Of a DNA stretch of 64,000 nt, positions 53,671-63,781 are shown one piece after another. Each line of letters starts with the position of its first letter. Position 1 is the stretch's first letter. This DNA is from Streptomyces sp. CB09001 (GTDB lineage: Bacteria > Actinomycetota > Actinomycetes > Streptomycetales > Streptomycetaceae). The stretch spans positions 2,666,001 through 2,730,000 of the forward strand of contig NZ_CP026730.1 in the NCBI RefSeq assembly GCF_003369795.1, read 5' to 3'. The position numbers and the translations under genes are program-made. The notes under the pieces were generated by a model. The model ran no database searches and was not told where the DNA came from. It was given only the letters and a program-made list of their open reading frames with translations.

Positions 53671-55439
53671 GCGCCGTCACCCTCGCGCGCCGTGTCGCTC
53701 TCGCGCGCCTCGTCGCCCTCGTACGCCTCGTCACCCTCGCGCATCGGCACCCGCACGTCGCGCTCGGCCGCCACCGACTCGGCGATGTCGTACCCGGCGT
53801 CGACGTGCCGGATGACGCCCATGCCGGGGTCGTTGGTGAGCACCCGGCGGATCTTCTCCCCGGCGAGCGGGGTGCCGTCGGCGACGGTGACCTGCCCGGC
53901 GTGGATGGAGCGGCCCATGCCGACGCCGCCGCCGTGGTGGAGGGAGACCCAGGAGGCGCCGGAGGCCACGTTGACCATGGCGTTGAGCAGCGGCCAGTCG
54001 GCGATGGCGTCGGAGCCGTCGAGCATCGCCTCGGTCTCGCGGTACGGGGAGGCGACGGAGCCGCAGTCGAGGTGGTCGCGGCCGATGACGATCGGCGCGG
54101 CCAGCTCGCCGCTCGCGACCATGTCGTTGAACCGCTCACCGGCCTTGTCGCGCTCGCCGTAGCCGAGCCAGCAGATGCGGGCGGGCAGGCCCTGGAAGTG
54201 GACCCGCTCCCCCGCCATCTTGATCCAGCGGGCCAGGGACTCGTTCTCGGGGAAGAGGTCGAGGATCGCCTTGTCGGTCTTGGCGATGTCGGCGGGGTCG
54301 CCGGACAGGGCGGCCCACCGGAAGGGTCCCTTGCCCTCGCAGAACAGGGGGCGGATGTAGGCGGGGACGAAGCCGGGGAAGGCGAAGGCCCGGTCGTACC
54401 CGGCGAGCTGGGCCTCGCCGCGGATGGAGTTGCCGTAGTCGAAGACCTCGGCACCGGCGTCCTGGAAGCCGACCATGGCCTCGACGTGCCGGGCCATGGA
54501 CTCGCGGGCCCGCGTGGTGAAGCCGGCCGGGTCCTTGGCGGCGGCGTCGGCCATGTCCTCGAAGGCGATCCCGGTGGGCAGGTAGGCCAGCGGGTCGTGG
54601 GCCGAGGTCTGGTCGGTGACGATGTCGATCGGTGCGCCCATGGCGAGCAGCTGCGGGACCAGCTCGGCGGCGTTGCCGAGGACACCGATGGACAGCGGCT
54701 TGCGCCGGTCCCGTGCCTCGGTGGCCAGCTGGAGGGCGTGGTCGAGGGAGTCGGCCCTGACGTCGAGGAAGCGGTGCTCGATGCGGCGGTCGATGGCGCG
54801 CGGGTCGCAGTCGACGCAGATGACGACGCCGTCGTTCATGGTGACCGCGAGGGGCTGGGCGCCGCCCATGCCGCCGAGGCCTGCGGTGAGGGTGATGGTC
54901 CCGGCCAGGGTGCCGCCGAACTTCTTGGCGGCGACGGCGGCGAAGGTCTCGTAGGTGCCCTGGAGGATGCCCTGGGTGCCGATGTAGATCCAGGAGCCGG
55001 CCGTCATCTGCCCGTACATGGTCAGGCCGAGGGCCTCCAGGCGCCGGAACTCCTCCCAGTTGGCCCAGTCGCCGACGAGGTTGGAGTTGGCGATGAGGAC
55101 GCGCGGGGCCCACTCGTGGGTCTGCATGACGCCGACCGGGCGGCCGGACTGGACGAGCATCGTCTCGTCCTGCTTGAGGGTGCGCAGGGTCCGCACCATC
55201 GCGTCGAAGGAGCGCCAGTCGCGGGCCGCCTTGCCCGTGCCGCCGTAGACGACGAGCTTGTCGGGGTGCTCGGCGACCTCCGGGTCGAGGTTGTTCTGCA
55301 GCATCCGCAGGGCGGCCTCCTGCTGCCAGCCCAGGGCGCTCGGCTCGGTACCGCGTGGCGCTCGGACGGGACGAGGGGGCGGCTCGGAGGGCCTCGGTTG
55401 AGGGTGGTGGCGGGAGACGGGTGGGCGAGGTCCGGACAT
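53667..55439 (-). CDS. hutU: Urocanate hydratase
   Basis: 590 residues, NAD+-bound urocanase converting urocanate to imidazolonepropionate. Signature segments: [92 protein letters not shown] and [19 protein letters not shown]. Longer than the usual 550-560 because of a Pro/Arg-rich N-terminus (about 30 residues) and an acidic C-tail with repeated EGDEA-type units. ATG at 55439 has GGAGG. First gene of the operon; hutH is not in this window. Confidence 0.95.
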   Translation of the reverse strand: MSGPRPPVSRHHPQPRPSEPPPRPVRAPRGTEPSALGWQQEAALRMLQNNLDPEVAEHPDKLVVYGGTGKAARDWRSFDAMVRTLRTLKQDETMLVQSGRPVGVMQTHEWAPRVLIANSNLVGDWANWEEFRRLEALGLTMYGQMTAGSWIYIGTQGILQGTYETFAAVAAKKFGGTLAGTITLTAGLGGMGGAQPLAVTMNDGVVICVDCDPRAIDRRIEHRFLDVRADSLDHALQLATEARDRRKPLSIGVLGNAAELVPQLLAMGAPIDIVTDQTSAHDPLAYLPTGIAFEDMADAAAKDPAGFTTRARESMARHVEAMVGFQDAGAEVFDYGNSIRGEAQLAGYDRAFAFPGFVPAYIRPLFCEGKGPFRWAALSGDPADIAKTDKAILDLFPENESLARWIKMAGERVHFQGLPARICWLGYGERDKAGERFNDMVASGELAAPIVIGRDHLDCGSVASPYRETEAMLDGSDAIADWPLLNAMVNVASGASWVSLHHGGGVGMGRSIHAGQVTVADGTPLAGEKIRRVLTNDPGMGVIRHVDAGYDIAESVAAERDVRVPMREGDEAYEGDEARESDTAREGDGA

Positions 55440-55598
55440 GGTCTGCCTCCTGGTGGCTTGCTCCCGGCGGATTGTTGCTACGGATATTCACATCCTCGCC
55501 GCTTGAATAGAGCTAGTCAACAGGGTCGTGTCCGTGCCGCCCACATGCGCGTGCGGGGCCCCCGGTCGGGGCCCCGCACGCGGACTGCCGGACGTCGC

Positions 55599-56186
55599 TC
55601 AGACCGCCGCCGGCGCCTTCCGCCTCGCTCCGCCCGGAGCCGCGTCGCCCGCCGCGATGCCTGTGCTGCGGTAGGCCTTGACCGCCTTGCCCGCGGGGCG
55701 GCCCGCGTTGTCGGCCAGCCAGTCCACACGGACCCACAGCAGAGCGTCCCCAGCCTGCTCGCGGCGGCCGATCCAGGCGGACTTGAGCCACAGCCCGGCG
55801 CCGCAGCCGGCCAGCAGCAGTCCGCCCGCGGCGGGCAGGGCGAAGGCGCCGCCGAGGGCGGCGAGGAAGGCGAGGAGCAGCCACCAGCGGTGGCCCCGGC
55901 GCCAGTTGCGTACGGTCACCCCGCGGTCCTGGAGCACGTCGTGCTTGCCCGCGCGGACCGCCGAACCGGCCAGGGCGGTGTAGCGCCGCCGGCGCACCCA
56001 CGCCACGGCGGCCGTGGCGACGATGAAGAGTGCGGCGCCCGCCAGCACGCCGATCCGGCGTCCGGTGAGTCCTGGCACCAGCACGCCGATGCCCGCCGCG
56101 AAAACGCCCAGCCACCACAGTGGTGCGGCGCCCGCCCGTACCACGACGGCGACCCGAGCCAGCCCCACCTGTCCTCCGCGCGCCAC
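55599..56186 (-). CDS. Hypothetical membrane protein
   Basis: About 195 residues with two hydrophobic pairs (LWWLGVFAAGIGVLVPGL...IGVLAGAALFIVATAAVAWV, then WWLLLAFLAALGGAFALPAAGGLLLAGCGAGLWL). GTG at 56186 (VARGGQVGLARV) follows GGAGGCAGGAC, better than a start at 56249. Unrecognised family. It lies between hutU and the RpiR regulator on the same strand; the hut operon promoter is probably in the 160 bp after it. Confidence 0.7.
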   Translation of the reverse strand: MARGGQVGLARVAVVVRAGAAPLWWLGVFAAGIGVLVPGLTGRRIGVLAGAALFIVATAAVAWVRRRRYTALAGSAVRAGKHDVLQDRGVTVRNWRRGHRWWLLLAFLAALGGAFALPAAGGLLLAGCGAGLWLKSAWIGRREQAGDALLWVRVDWLADNAGRPAGKAVKAYRSTGIAAGDAAPGGARRKAPAAV

Positions 56187-56309
56187 GTCCTGCCTCCTGT
56201 CCCGTTCCTGCCTGTGCGATGCGTCTGAAGGGTGTGTCAGGCGCCGCACTGTAACGGGGCAAGCTGAGACGAATCTGAGAACCCGTCCGCCGACCGGGCC
56301 ACCTCCGGG

Positions 56310-56346
56310 GTGATCCGGGTGATCCGGGTGATCCGGGGTGATCCGG
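56310..56346. repeat. 9-bp tandem repeat after the RpiR gene
   Basis: GTGATCCGG occurs four times (56310, 56319, 56328, 56338), the last offset by one base, immediately beyond the RpiR stop. Confidence 0.85.
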
Positions 56347-56349
56347 GGG

Positions 56350-57219
56350 TCAGTCCACGAAGAGCCCCCGTGCCGCGGCCTTGGCGTCGAACTCCTCCAA
56401 CCGGGCCTGCGCGTCCGGCAGGTCGTCGCACATCGCCTCCAGCAGCACCCGGCCGAGCAGCATCGGCGCGCAGGCGGTGTCGAAGGCGAGGCCGGTGCCG
56501 ACGGCGGCGGGCAGCAGCAGGTCGGACACCTTGGCGACCGGCGCGAAGGCGGAGTCGGCGACGGTCACCACCGTGAGCCCGGCCTCCTTGGCGTGGGCGA
56601 GCGCCTCGACGACCTCGCGCGGGTGCCGGGGCAGGGCGAAGCAGAGCAGCGTGCCCGCCCCGGCCCGGACGGCGGCGTCGATGCGGTCGTGGAGCATCGT
56701 GCCGCCCTCGCCGAGGAGCCGGACGTCCGGGTGGACCTTGGCGGCGAAGTAGGCGAAGCCGTACGCCTGGGCGGCGGCGGCCCGCAGCCCGAGCACCGGC
56801 AGCGGCCGGCTCCCGGCGAGCAGGCGGCCCGCCTCCCGCACGGGCTCCGGGTCGGCCAGCACCTCCGCGAGGTGCCGCAGGTTCTCGATCTCGGCCGCCA
56901 CGGCCTGCTGGTACTCGTTGACGGCGCCGGTGTCCGCGACCGGCTCCGCGGGCGCGACCTCGCGCAGATGGCGGCGGAGCGCCGGGTAGCCGTCGAAGCC
57001 GAGGGCGACGGCGAAGCGGGTCACGGACGGCTGGCTGACCCCCGCCAGCTCGGCCAGCTCCACGCTCGACAGAAAGGGCACGTCGGAGGCGCGGCGCACC
57101 ATGCTGTGCGCGATGCGCCGCTGGGTCGGCGTCAGCCGGTGCCCCTCGAAGAGCGTCTGCAGCCGCGCGGCCGGACTGTCGGTCCCGCTCGCCCCGCTGG
57201 TGCCGCCAGTCCCGTCCAT
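56350..57219 (-). CDS. MurR/RpiR-family transcriptional regulator
   Basis: 289 residues. The N-terminal HTH_6 domain (LTPTQRRIAHSMVRRASDVPFLSSVELAELAGVSQPSVTRFAVALGFDGYPALRRHL) is followed by a SIS domain (about 135-270; VLGLRAAAAQAYGFAYFAAK, GTLLCFALPRHPREVVEAL, VVTVADS). SIS domains sense phosphosugars or related ligands. Located upstream of, and codirectional with, hutU; in several bacteria RpiR-like proteins control hut genes, so it may regulate this operon. An AT-rich imperfect palindrome (ATACCGTTATAC, about 57261-57272) upstream might be its operator. Confidence 0.9.
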   Translation of the reverse strand: MDGTGGTSGASGTDSPAARLQTLFEGHRLTPTQRRIAHSMVRRASDVPFLSSVELAELAGVSQPSVTRFAVALGFDGYPALRRHLREVAPAEPVADTGAVNEYQQAVAAEIENLRHLAEVLADPEPVREAGRLLAGSRPLPVLGLRAAAAQAYGFAYFAAKVHPDVRLLGEGGTMLHDRIDAAVRAGAGTLLCFALPRHPREVVEALAHAKEAGLTVVTVADSAFAPVAKVSDLLLPAAVGTGLAFDTACAPMLLGRVLLEAMCDDLPDAQARLEEFDAKAAARGLFVD

Positions 57220-57374
57220 GACGTGGCCCCCTCGACCTATTCACGCTCCCCGGCTTCTGCATACCGTTATACAGCGAGGCGGCGGCGCAGGCCGACCCGT
57301 ACCGGACCGCCCCCCGCCGGAAACGGGGGTTGTCCCCAGTGCCGGCGGCGCCCCGGCTGCCTACGGTGGGGTTC

Positions 57375-57809
57375 ATGACGGGAATGGACGCACGCGACGC
57401 CGACCTGAAGAAGGAACTCGACGCCACCCTGCGGACCCGCAGGGAGCTCGGCGAGGAATACGAGTCCGCTCTGGTCGACTCGTTCCTGGAGAAGGTCGAC
57501 CAGCGCATCGACGGAGCGGTGGAGCGCCGGGTGCGCCGGCAGCTCGCCGAGCAGCAGATGACGGCGGCCCGGGACAGCCGGTCGCCGCGGCCCACGGACT
57601 CCTTCGGCGAACGCTTCGGCTTCGGCATCGTCTCGCTGGTGCTCGCGATCCCGCTGTCCGCGATCGGGGGCGGTGTCGCGAACCTGCCCGGGATGCTGGT
57701 CGCCTGGGCGGGCATCGTCGGGGTCAACGTGGTCCAGGTCGCCCGCACCAACCCGGACCTGTTCGGGTACCGCCGCCGCGGCGGGCGCGGCGACGCCTGG
57801 GAGGACTGA
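57375..57809 (+). CDS. Hypothetical coiled-coil membrane protein
   Basis: 144 residues. The N-terminal half is highly charged and helical (DLKKELDATLRTRRELGEEYESALVDSFLEKVDQRI), and the C-terminal half has two hydrophobic helices (FGFGIVSLVLAIPLSAIGGGVANL, MLVAWAGIVGVNVVQVA). It resembles integral membrane proteins common in Streptomyces but I cannot assign a function. The ATG at 57375 or 57384 are both possible. Confidence 0.78.
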   Translation: MTGMDARDADLKKELDATLRTRRELGEEYESALVDSFLEKVDQRIDGAVERRVRRQLAEQQMTAARDSRSPRPTDSFGERFGFGIVSLVLAIPLSAIGGGVANLPGMLVAWAGIVGVNVVQVARTNPDLFGYRRRGGRGDAWED

Positions 57810-58177
57810 GGAGAGGCGCCTCGAAGGGCTGCGAAGAGCGGGGGAAGACTGCGCGGGGACCGCCGCACCCCCATCGCTGGGGGGCGGGACGACGGCGGTC
57901 CCCGCGGGGGACGCGCGTGCCGGGCCTCACGGCCGGGGCGGCGCGTCCGTGGCGTCCTTGGAGGTCCGGGAGCCGCTCCGGAAGGTCCGTGACGCCGTTC
58001 GGCGTCGGCGGGACCGGGGAGCCGCTCCCAACCCTGCCGACACCCCGTACTCTGCCGGTCCCGTGTTAAGCGACTGCTGCGGGCACATGACGTGCGCGTA
58101 CCACTTCCGCGAAGTCCACGAAGATCACCGACCGGGCCGCGGGTCCCGCCCGCCCCGCTGCGCGTTCCCGGCGACCT
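57810..58177. other. Gene-free gap between convergent genes
   Basis: The gap between the membrane protein and cystathionine beta-synthase ends holds the hairpin listed at 57855-57903. The rest (57904-58177) shows no gene or repeat that I can support. Confidence 0.6.
57855..57903. terminator. Compound hairpin terminator
   Basis: GGGGACCGCCG (57855-57865) pairs with CGGCGGTCCCC (57893-57903). The loop contains a second stem CCCCC/GGGGG. It lies between convergent genes. Confidence 0.75.
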
Positions 58178-59563
58178 CTACTTGCCCTTGGCGAGGAAGG
58201 ACAGCAGGTCCTGCCGGCTCACCACGCCGGTCGGCTTGCCCTCGACGAGGACGATCGCCGCGTCGGCGCCGCCGAGCACCGACATCAGGTCCGCGACCGG
58301 CTCGCCGGAGCCGACCTGGGGCAGCGGGGCGGACATGTGCTTCTCCAGCGGGTCCTCCAGCGAGGCACGCTTGGCGAACAGCGCGTCCAGCAGCTCGCGC
58401 TCCACGACGGAGCCGACGACCTCGGCGGCCATCACGTCCGGGTGGCCGGCGCCGGGCTTGACGATCGGCATCTGCGAGACGCCGTACTCGCGCAGCACCT
58501 CGATGGCCTGGCCGACGGTCTCGTCCGGGTGCATGTGGACGAGGGAGGGGATGTGGCCGCGCTCCTTGTGGTTCAGGACCTCCGCGACGCGGGCGCTGGG
58601 CCCGGCGTCCTCCAGGAAGCCGTAGTCGGCCATCCACTCGTCGTTGAAGATCTTGCTGAGGTAGCCGCGCCCGCTGTCCGGCAGCAGGACGACCACCACG
58701 TCGTCCTCGCCGAGCCGCGCCGCCACCTCCAGCGCCGCGACGACCGCCATGCCGCAGGAGCCGCCCACCAGCAGGCCCTCCTCCTTGGCGAGGCGGCGGG
58801 TCATCTGGAAGGAGTCCTTGTCGGAGACGGCGACGATCTCGTCGGCGACCTCGCGGTCGTACGCCGTCGGCCAGAAGTCCTCGCCGACGCCCTCGACCAG
58901 GTACGGACGCCCGGAGCCGCCGGAGTAGACGGACCCCTCGGGGTCGGCGCCGATCACCTTGACCGCGCCGTCGCTGGCGTCCTTCAGGTACCGGCCGGTG
59001 CCGGAGATGGTGCCGCCGGTGCCGACGCCGGCCACGAAGTGGGTGATCTTCCCCGCGGTCTGCTCCCACAGCTCGGGGCCCGTGGAGTGGTAGTGGGAGA
59101 GCGGGTTGTTCGGGTTGGAGTACTGGTCCGGCTTCCAGGCGCCCGGCGTCTCGCGGACCAGCCGGTCGGAGACGTTGTAGTAGGAGTCGGGGTGCTCGGG
59201 GTCGACCGCGGTCGGGCAGACCACGACCTCGGCGCCGTACGCGCGCAGCACGTTGATCTTGTCGGTGGACACCTTGTCAGGGCAGACGAAGATGCACTTG
59301 TAGCCCTTCTGCTGGGCCACGATGGCGAGGCCGACGCCGGTGTTGCCGCTGGTCGGCTCGACGATCGTGCCGCCGGGCTGCAGTTCACCGCTCTTCTCCG
59401 CGGCCTCGATCATGCGCAGGGCGATGCGGTCCTTCACCGAGCCGCCCGGGTTGAAGTACTCCACCTTGGCCAGGACGGTGGCCCTGATCCCCTTGGTCAC
59501 GTTGTTGAGCCGCACCAGCGGGGTGTTGCCGACGAGGCTGATCATCGAGTCGTGGAATTGCAC
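58178..59563 (-). CDS. cbs: Cystathionine beta-synthase
   Basis: 461 residues. The PLP domain (about 1-310) has Lys44 in NPGGSVKDRIALRM, the SGNTG loop (VEPTSGNTGVGLAI), GVGTGGTISGTGRYLK and GGSCGMA. The C-terminal 120 residues are two CBS domains (GHIPSLVHMHPDETVGQAIEVL, GKPTGVVSRQDLLSFL), which usually regulate activity. It condenses serine with homocysteine (transsulfuration to cysteine). GTG at 59563 follows GGAG; sequence upstream is not conserved. It lacks the heme domain of animal CBS. O-acetylserine sulfhydrylase is less likely because of the CBS pair. Confidence 0.92.
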   Translation of the reverse strand: MQFHDSMISLVGNTPLVRLNNVTKGIRATVLAKVEYFNPGGSVKDRIALRMIEAAEKSGELQPGGTIVEPTSGNTGVGLAIVAQQKGYKCIFVCPDKVSTDKINVLRAYGAEVVVCPTAVDPEHPDSYYNVSDRLVRETPGAWKPDQYSNPNNPLSHYHSTGPELWEQTAGKITHFVAGVGTGGTISGTGRYLKDASDGAVKVIGADPEGSVYSGGSGRPYLVEGVGEDFWPTAYDREVADEIVAVSDKDSFQMTRRLAKEEGLLVGGSCGMAVVAALEVAARLGEDDVVVVLLPDSGRGYLSKIFNDEWMADYGFLEDAGPSARVAEVLNHKERGHIPSLVHMHPDETVGQAIEVLREYGVSQMPIVKPGAGHPDVMAAEVVGSVVERELLDALFAKRASLEDPLEKHMSAPLPQVGSGEPVADLMSVLGGADAAIVLVEGKPTGVVSRQDLLSFLAKGK

Positions 59564-59730
59564 CGTGGTCTCCGGATGCCGCAAATGAAGGGTCGATATC
59601 GGTCCGGCCAGCCTATGGCCTGCGGACCCGCGGATGCCCCGTGACGGTCGTTCACCCTGCGTTGAGATTGGGCGACCGTCCGTACGGGGCAAGGAGTGGG
59701 TGTACGGGTTGGAGGAGGTGGCGGCGACGC

Positions 59731-60753
59731 ATGACGAGCATGTCGAGGGCGCGGGTGGCCCGGCGGATCGCGGCCGGCGCGGCGTACGGCGGCGGCGGCA
59801 TCGGGCTGGCGGGAGCGGCGGCGGTCGGCCTGGTGGTGGCCGAGGTGCAGCTGGCCAGACGCCGGGTGGGGGTGGGCACGCCGGCCCGGGTGCCGAACGC
59901 GCAGGGACTGTACGGCGGCACCCTGCCCACGGCCGGTGACCCGCCGCTGCGGCTGATGATGCTGGGCGACTCCACGGCCGCCGGGCAGGGCGTGCACCGG
60001 GCCGGGCAGACGCCGGGCGCGCTGCTGGCGTCGGGGCTCGCGGCGGTGGCGGAGCGGCCGGTGCGGCTGGGGTCGGTCGCGCAGCCGGGGGCGTGCTCGG
60101 ACGACCTGGACCGGCAGGTGGCGCTGGTGCTCGCGGAGCCGGACCGGGTGCCCGACATCTGCGTGATCATGGTCGGCGCCAACGACGTCACCCACCGGAT
60201 GCCGGCGACCCGCTCGGTACGGCACCTGTCCACGGCGGTACGGCGGCTGCGTACGGCCGGTGCGGAGGTGGTGGTCGGCACCTGTCCGGACCTGGGCACG
60301 ATCGAGCGGGTGCGGCAGCCGCTGCGCTGGCTGGCCCGGCGGGCCTCGCGGCAGCTCGCGGCGGCGCAGACGATCGGCGCCGTCGAGCAGGGCGGGCGCA
60401 CGGTGTCGCTGGGCGATCTGCTGGGTCCGGAGTTCGCGCAGAACCCACGGGAGCTGTTCGGCCCCGACAACTACCACCCGTCCGCCGAGGGGTATGCCAC
60501 GGCCGCGATGGCCGTACTGCCGTCGGTGTGCGCCGCGCTCGGCCTGTGGCCGGCCGAGGAGGAGCACCCGGACACGCTGCGGCGCGAGGGTTTCCTGCCG
60601 GTGGCGCGTGCGGCGGCGGAGGCGGCGTCGGAGGCGGGTACGGAGGTCGCTGCCGCTGTGCCTACGGGGTCTCGGGGGCCCTGGGCGCTGCTGAAGCGCC
60701 GGAGGCGGCGGCGGGTGTCGGAGGCGGAGCCGTCCAGCCCGTCCGGCGTTTGA
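59731..60753 (+). CDS. SGNH/GDSL hydrolase, secreted or membrane-anchored
   Basis: 340 residues. The N-terminus (ARVARRIAAGAAYGGGGIGLAGAAAVGLVVAEVQLA) is a signal anchor or signal peptide. SGNH blocks follow: Ser in MLGDSTAAGQG (block I), VGANDVTH (block III, Asn) and DNYHPSAEGYATAA (block V, Asp-x-x-His). The C-terminal 60 residues are Ala/Arg-rich. Esterase/lipase-type hydrolysis of acyl groups is expected; natural substrate unknown. ATG at 59731 with an upstream GGAGGAGGTG. Divergent from cystathionine beta-synthase. Confidence 0.88.
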   Translation: MTSMSRARVARRIAAGAAYGGGGIGLAGAAAVGLVVAEVQLARRRVGVGTPARVPNAQGLYGGTLPTAGDPPLRLMMLGDSTAAGQGVHRAGQTPGALLASGLAAVAERPVRLGSVAQPGACSDDLDRQVALVLAEPDRVPDICVIMVGANDVTHRMPATRSVRHLSTAVRRLRTAGAEVVVGTCPDLGTIERVRQPLRWLARRASRQLAAAQTIGAVEQGGRTVSLGDLLGPEFAQNPRELFGPDNYHPSAEGYATAAMAVLPSVCAALGLWPAEEEHPDTLRREGFLPVARAAAEAASEAGTEVAAAVPTGSRGPWALLKRRRRRRVSEAEPSSPSGV

Positions 60754-60782
60754 GGACGAGGCCGTCCAGGCCGAAGGGGGGT

Positions 60783-60801
60783 CTGGGGGCACAGCCCCCA
60801 G
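60783..60801. terminator. CTGGGGGC/GCCCCCAG hairpin
   Basis: A perfect 8-bp stem with a 3-nt loop (aca) lies 30 bp after the SGNH hydrolase stop. It matches the very common Streptomyces GC-rich terminator form without a T-run. Confidence 0.7.
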
Positions 60802-60980
60802 GTACGCCCGCCACCCACAGCACCCGGCGCGGGTGCACCGCCCGACCGCCGGAGGCAAAAGCAAGCGCTTAGACAGTTGCGGTCCATGTCACACAGCCGT
60901 ACACGTGACCCGGGCCATACGGCCGGGTAACTTCCCAACCAGCCCTGCCCGCCCCGTACCGCCTCGCCACTGGAGCCGTG

Positions 60981-62201
60981 ATGCCCGAAGCCGTGATCGT
61001 CTCTGCCGCCCGTTCCCCCATCGGCCGCGCCTTCAAGGGCTCCCTGAAGGACCTGCGCCCCGACGACCTGGCCGCCACGATCATCCAGGCGGCCCTCGCC
61101 AAGGTCCCCGAGCTGGACCCGAGGGACATCGACGACCTGATGCTCGGCTGCGGCCTGCCCGGCGGCGAGCAGGGCAACAACCTCGGCCGGATCGTCGCCG
61201 TGGAGATGGGCATGGACCACCTGCCCGGCTGCACCGTCACCCGGTACTGCTCCTCCTCCCTGCAGACCTCCCGCATGGCCCTGCACGCCATCAAGGCCGG
61301 TGAGGGCGACGTCTTCATCTCGGCCGGTGTCGAGATGGTCTCCCGGTTCGCCAAGGGCAACTCCGACAGCCTGCCGGACACGCACAACCCGCTGTTCGCC
61401 GAGGCCGAGGCCCGCACCGCGGAGGTCGCCCAGCGCGAGGGCACCACCTGGCACGACCCGCGCGAGGACGGCCTCGTCCCCGACCCGTACATCGCGATGG
61501 GCCAGACCGCGGAGAACCTCGCCCGCGCCAAGGGCATCACCCGGCAGGACATGGACGAGTTCGGCGTCCGGTCCCAGAACCTCGCCGAGGAAGCCATCAA
61601 GAACGGCTTCTGGGAGCGCGAGATCACCCCGGTGACGCTGCCCGACGGCACGGTCGTCGGCAAGGACGACGGCCCCCGCGCCGGCGTCACCCTGGAGGGC
61701 GTCCAGGGCCTCAAGCCGGTCTTCCGCCCCGACGGCCTGGTCACCGCCGGCAACTGCTGCCCGCTCAACGACGGTGCCGCCGCCCTCGTGATCATGAGTG
61801 ACACCAAGGCCCGCGAGCTGGGCCTGACCCCGCTGGCCCGCATCGTCTCCACCGGCGTCTCCGGCCTGTCCCCCGAGATCATGGGCCTCGGCCCGGTCGA
61901 GGCCAGCAAGCAGGCGCTCTCCCGCGCGGGGCTGACCATCGGCGACATCGACCTGGTCGAGATCAACGAGGCGTTCGCCGCGCAGGTCATCCCCTCCTAC
62001 CGCGACCTCGGCATCCCGCTGGAGAAGCTGAACGTCAACGGCGGTGCCATCGCCGTCGGCCACCCCTTCGGCATGACCGGCGCCCGCATCACCGGCACGC
62101 TGATCAACTCCCTCCAGACGCACGACAAGAAGTTCGGCCTGGAGACCATGTGCGTCGGCGGCGGCCAGGGCATGGCGATGGTGATCGAGCGCCTGAGCTG
62201 A
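60981..62201 (+). CDS. Acetyl-CoA C-acyltransferase (thiolase)
   Basis: 406-residue thiolase: [29 protein letters not shown] at the N-terminus, nucleophile Cys90 ([20 protein letters not shown]), [27 protein letters not shown] (His) and [14 protein letters not shown] (second Cys). Catalyses reversible Claisen condensation or thiolysis of acyl-CoA. ATG at 60981 with GGAG five nt upstream; the GTG just before it is in frame but less well placed. A strong intrinsic terminator follows. FadA-type beta-oxidation or acetoacetyl-CoA synthesis cannot be distinguished. Confidence 0.94.
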   Translation: MPEAVIVSAARSPIGRAFKGSLKDLRPDDLAATIIQAALAKVPELDPRDIDDLMLGCGLPGGEQGNNLGRIVAVEMGMDHLPGCTVTRYCSSSLQTSRMALHAIKAGEGDVFISAGVEMVSRFAKGNSDSLPDTHNPLFAEAEARTAEVAQREGTTWHDPREDGLVPDPYIAMGQTAENLARAKGITRQDMDEFGVRSQNLAEEAIKNGFWEREITPVTLPDGTVVGKDDGPRAGVTLEGVQGLKPVFRPDGLVTAGNCCPLNDGAAALVIMSDTKARELGLTPLARIVSTGVSGLSPEIMGLGPVEASKQALSRAGLTIGDIDLVEINEAFAAQVIPSYRDLGIPLEKLNVNGGAIAVGHPFGMTGARITGTLINSLQTHDKKFGLETMCVGGGQGMAMVIERLS

Positions 62202-62507
62202 CCCTCACCGAGGGCCGCCACCGAGGGCACTGAGGGACCGTCAGTAGTACCCCGCGGACCCAGCGTGACGACACGGCCCGGAACCCCGCTCGCCCCAGGG
62301 TTCTGGGCCGTTTTGTGACCCAAACTCCCCCAGGATGTGACCTACCTCTCTCGCACCCTTGATTTACGCAGGTCAGACCAGCACCACCCGCACCGTCCGG
62401 GCCCAAAGTCCTGTCCGTTTCGTGACGTTACGCACTGACAGACGGTTAGTCCTCCCTTCAAGCTGATGTAGGAAGTCGGGGGTCGACTTTGAACCGGGAG
62501 TACGTCA
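62202..62507. other. Thiolase-membrane protein intergenic region
   Basis: It contains the intrinsic terminator (62273-62314) and then about 190 bp with lower GC (62315-62480) that likely carries the promoter of the next gene; no -35/-10 pair is certain. No ORF supported. Confidence 0.6.
62273..62314 (+). terminator. Rho-independent terminator of the thiolase gene
   Basis: ACGGCCCGGAACCC (62273-62286) pairs with GGGTTCTGGGCCGT (62298-62311), with one G-T wobble, and is followed by TTTT (62311-62314). The best classical intrinsic terminator in the window. Confidence 0.9.
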
Positions 62508-63317
62508 GTGAGCGCCATGCCGATCGCCCTGCTGCTCACCACGGCCGCCACCGGCGCCGTGGGCGTCGCCGTCCTGCGCAGCATCCTGGTGCTGCGCCGG
62601 CAGGTGACCGCCTTGCGCGCCGAGCTGGCCGAGAGCCGGGCCACCGCCACGCGGGGCCGGGTGCCCGCCGCCCGCACCACCGCCGACGCCGAGGAGATAC
62701 GCGCCGCCGTCGCGGAGGCGCTCGCCGAGGAGCGCGAGCGGGAGCTGGCCGAGGCGCGGGCCTTCTGGGCCGCCCAGGAGACCCGGGACGCGTCCGACGC
62801 GCCCCTGCTGCTCGGTCTGTCCGACAGTGAGCTGTTCCTGCCCCGCCAGGCGGACCTCGTGGGTCTGGAGCCGGTGACCGAGCCGGCCGCGGACACCGAC
62901 GAGCCGTCCGCGCAGGACGCGGGCCACGCGGGTCCCAGGGAGTCCGCCGAGCTGGCCGCCGCCCGCCGCCGGCACCCCTCGCACCCGGACTTCGTGCCGA
63001 ACCCTTCCCCGGCCGTGAACGATCACGACCGCACCGTGGCGACCCTGGAGGGGCTGGCCGAGTCGAGCGTGGCGCTGGCCGACGTCCGTCCGGGTCCGCT
63101 GGGCACCCTCGACGTGTACGTCTTCGCCGACGGCACCACCCTGTGCATGACCCCGGGCCACCGCGAGACCGCGGAGCGCCTGGCCGCCGCCCTGGGCGCG
63201 GGCCAGACGCCGTACCTCCTCGGCGGCTCCGGCATCTCCGGTGCCTACACGCTGACCTTCGCCTGCGGCGAGGAGAACGTGTACATCCTGGCGGACCGCG
63301 TCATCGCGTCCCTGTAG
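62508..63317 (+). CDS. Hypothetical protein with N-terminal membrane anchor and coiled coil
   Basis: 269 residues: one hydrophobic helix at the N-terminus (AMPIALLLTTAATGAVGVAVL), a helical charged segment (about 28-85, LRAELAESRATATRGR, ALAEERERELAEARAFW), a disordered middle and a compact C-terminal domain (about 180-269) with LDVYVFADGTTLCMTPGH and YTLTFACGEENVYILADRVIASL. Common in Streptomyces but unassigned. GTG start at 62508 with GGGAG upstream. Confidence 0.75.
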   Translation: MSAMPIALLLTTAATGAVGVAVLRSILVLRRQVTALRAELAESRATATRGRVPAARTTADAEEIRAAVAEALAEERERELAEARAFWAAQETRDASDAPLLLGLSDSELFLPRQADLVGLEPVTEPAADTDEPSAQDAGHAGPRESAELAAARRRHPSHPDFVPNPSPAVNDHDRTVATLEGLAESSVALADVRPGPLGTLDVYVFADGTTLCMTPGHRETAERLAAALGAGQTPYLLGGSGISGAYTLTFACGEENVYILADRVIASL

Positions 63318-63367
63318 TCACGTCAGTCACGTCAGTCGCGGTAGTAGCGCCAGTCACGCCGGTCGCG

Positions 63368-63679
63368 TCAGACCCCGGCCCGTTTGCGGGCCTCCTCCAC
63401 CAGTGCCGCCGCCTCTTCCACCTGGCCCTCGTCCGCCAGGACGAGGGCCAGGTCGTGCGCGGCGACGGCGATCTGGTCGGCGGCGGCGAACATGCCCGCG
63501 TCCGGCATCTCGCGGGGCTCGGCCCCGGGTTCCTCCACGAGTTGGGCGCGCCGGGCCAGCTCCCTGGCCAGCTCCAGCGCCTCGGCGGCGGCACCGCGCT
63601 GCAGCCTGCTCTGCGGGGCGGCCCGCAGCCGGTCGGCGAAGTCGTCCACGGCACGGGTCAAAGGCGTCGTATCAACCAC
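63368..63679 (-). CDS. Hypothetical helical protein
   Basis: 103 residues, almost entirely alpha-helical and Ala/Glu/Arg-rich (LTRAVDDFADRLRAAPQSRLQRGAAAEALELARELARRAQLVEE). No membrane segment or Cys. It looks like a small actinobacterial protein of unknown function. GTG at 63679. Convergent with the preceding gene; divergent from the DUF4287 gene. Confidence 0.65.
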   Translation of the reverse strand: MVDTTPLTRAVDDFADRLRAAPQSRLQRGAAAEALELARELARRAQLVEEPGAEPREMPDAGMFAAADQIAVAAHDLALVLADEGQVEEAAALVEEARKRAGV

Positions 63680-63781
63680 GGCGCGAGCGTACGCGGCCGT
63701 CCGGGACTGTTGCCAACGGGCGAACGCTCAGGCACGGTGACCTGAAGGACCGGCCACATCCCCTTTCGCCCGGAGGCGCCG

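Noticed and set aside
59652..60470. A Cys leader or other gene upstream of cystathionine beta-synthase
   Set aside because: I searched the 59564-59730 leader for a Cys-tailed ORF like that of cysteine dioxygenase; the short ORF there has no Cys, and the longer minus-strand frame is a shadow of the SGNH hydrolase.
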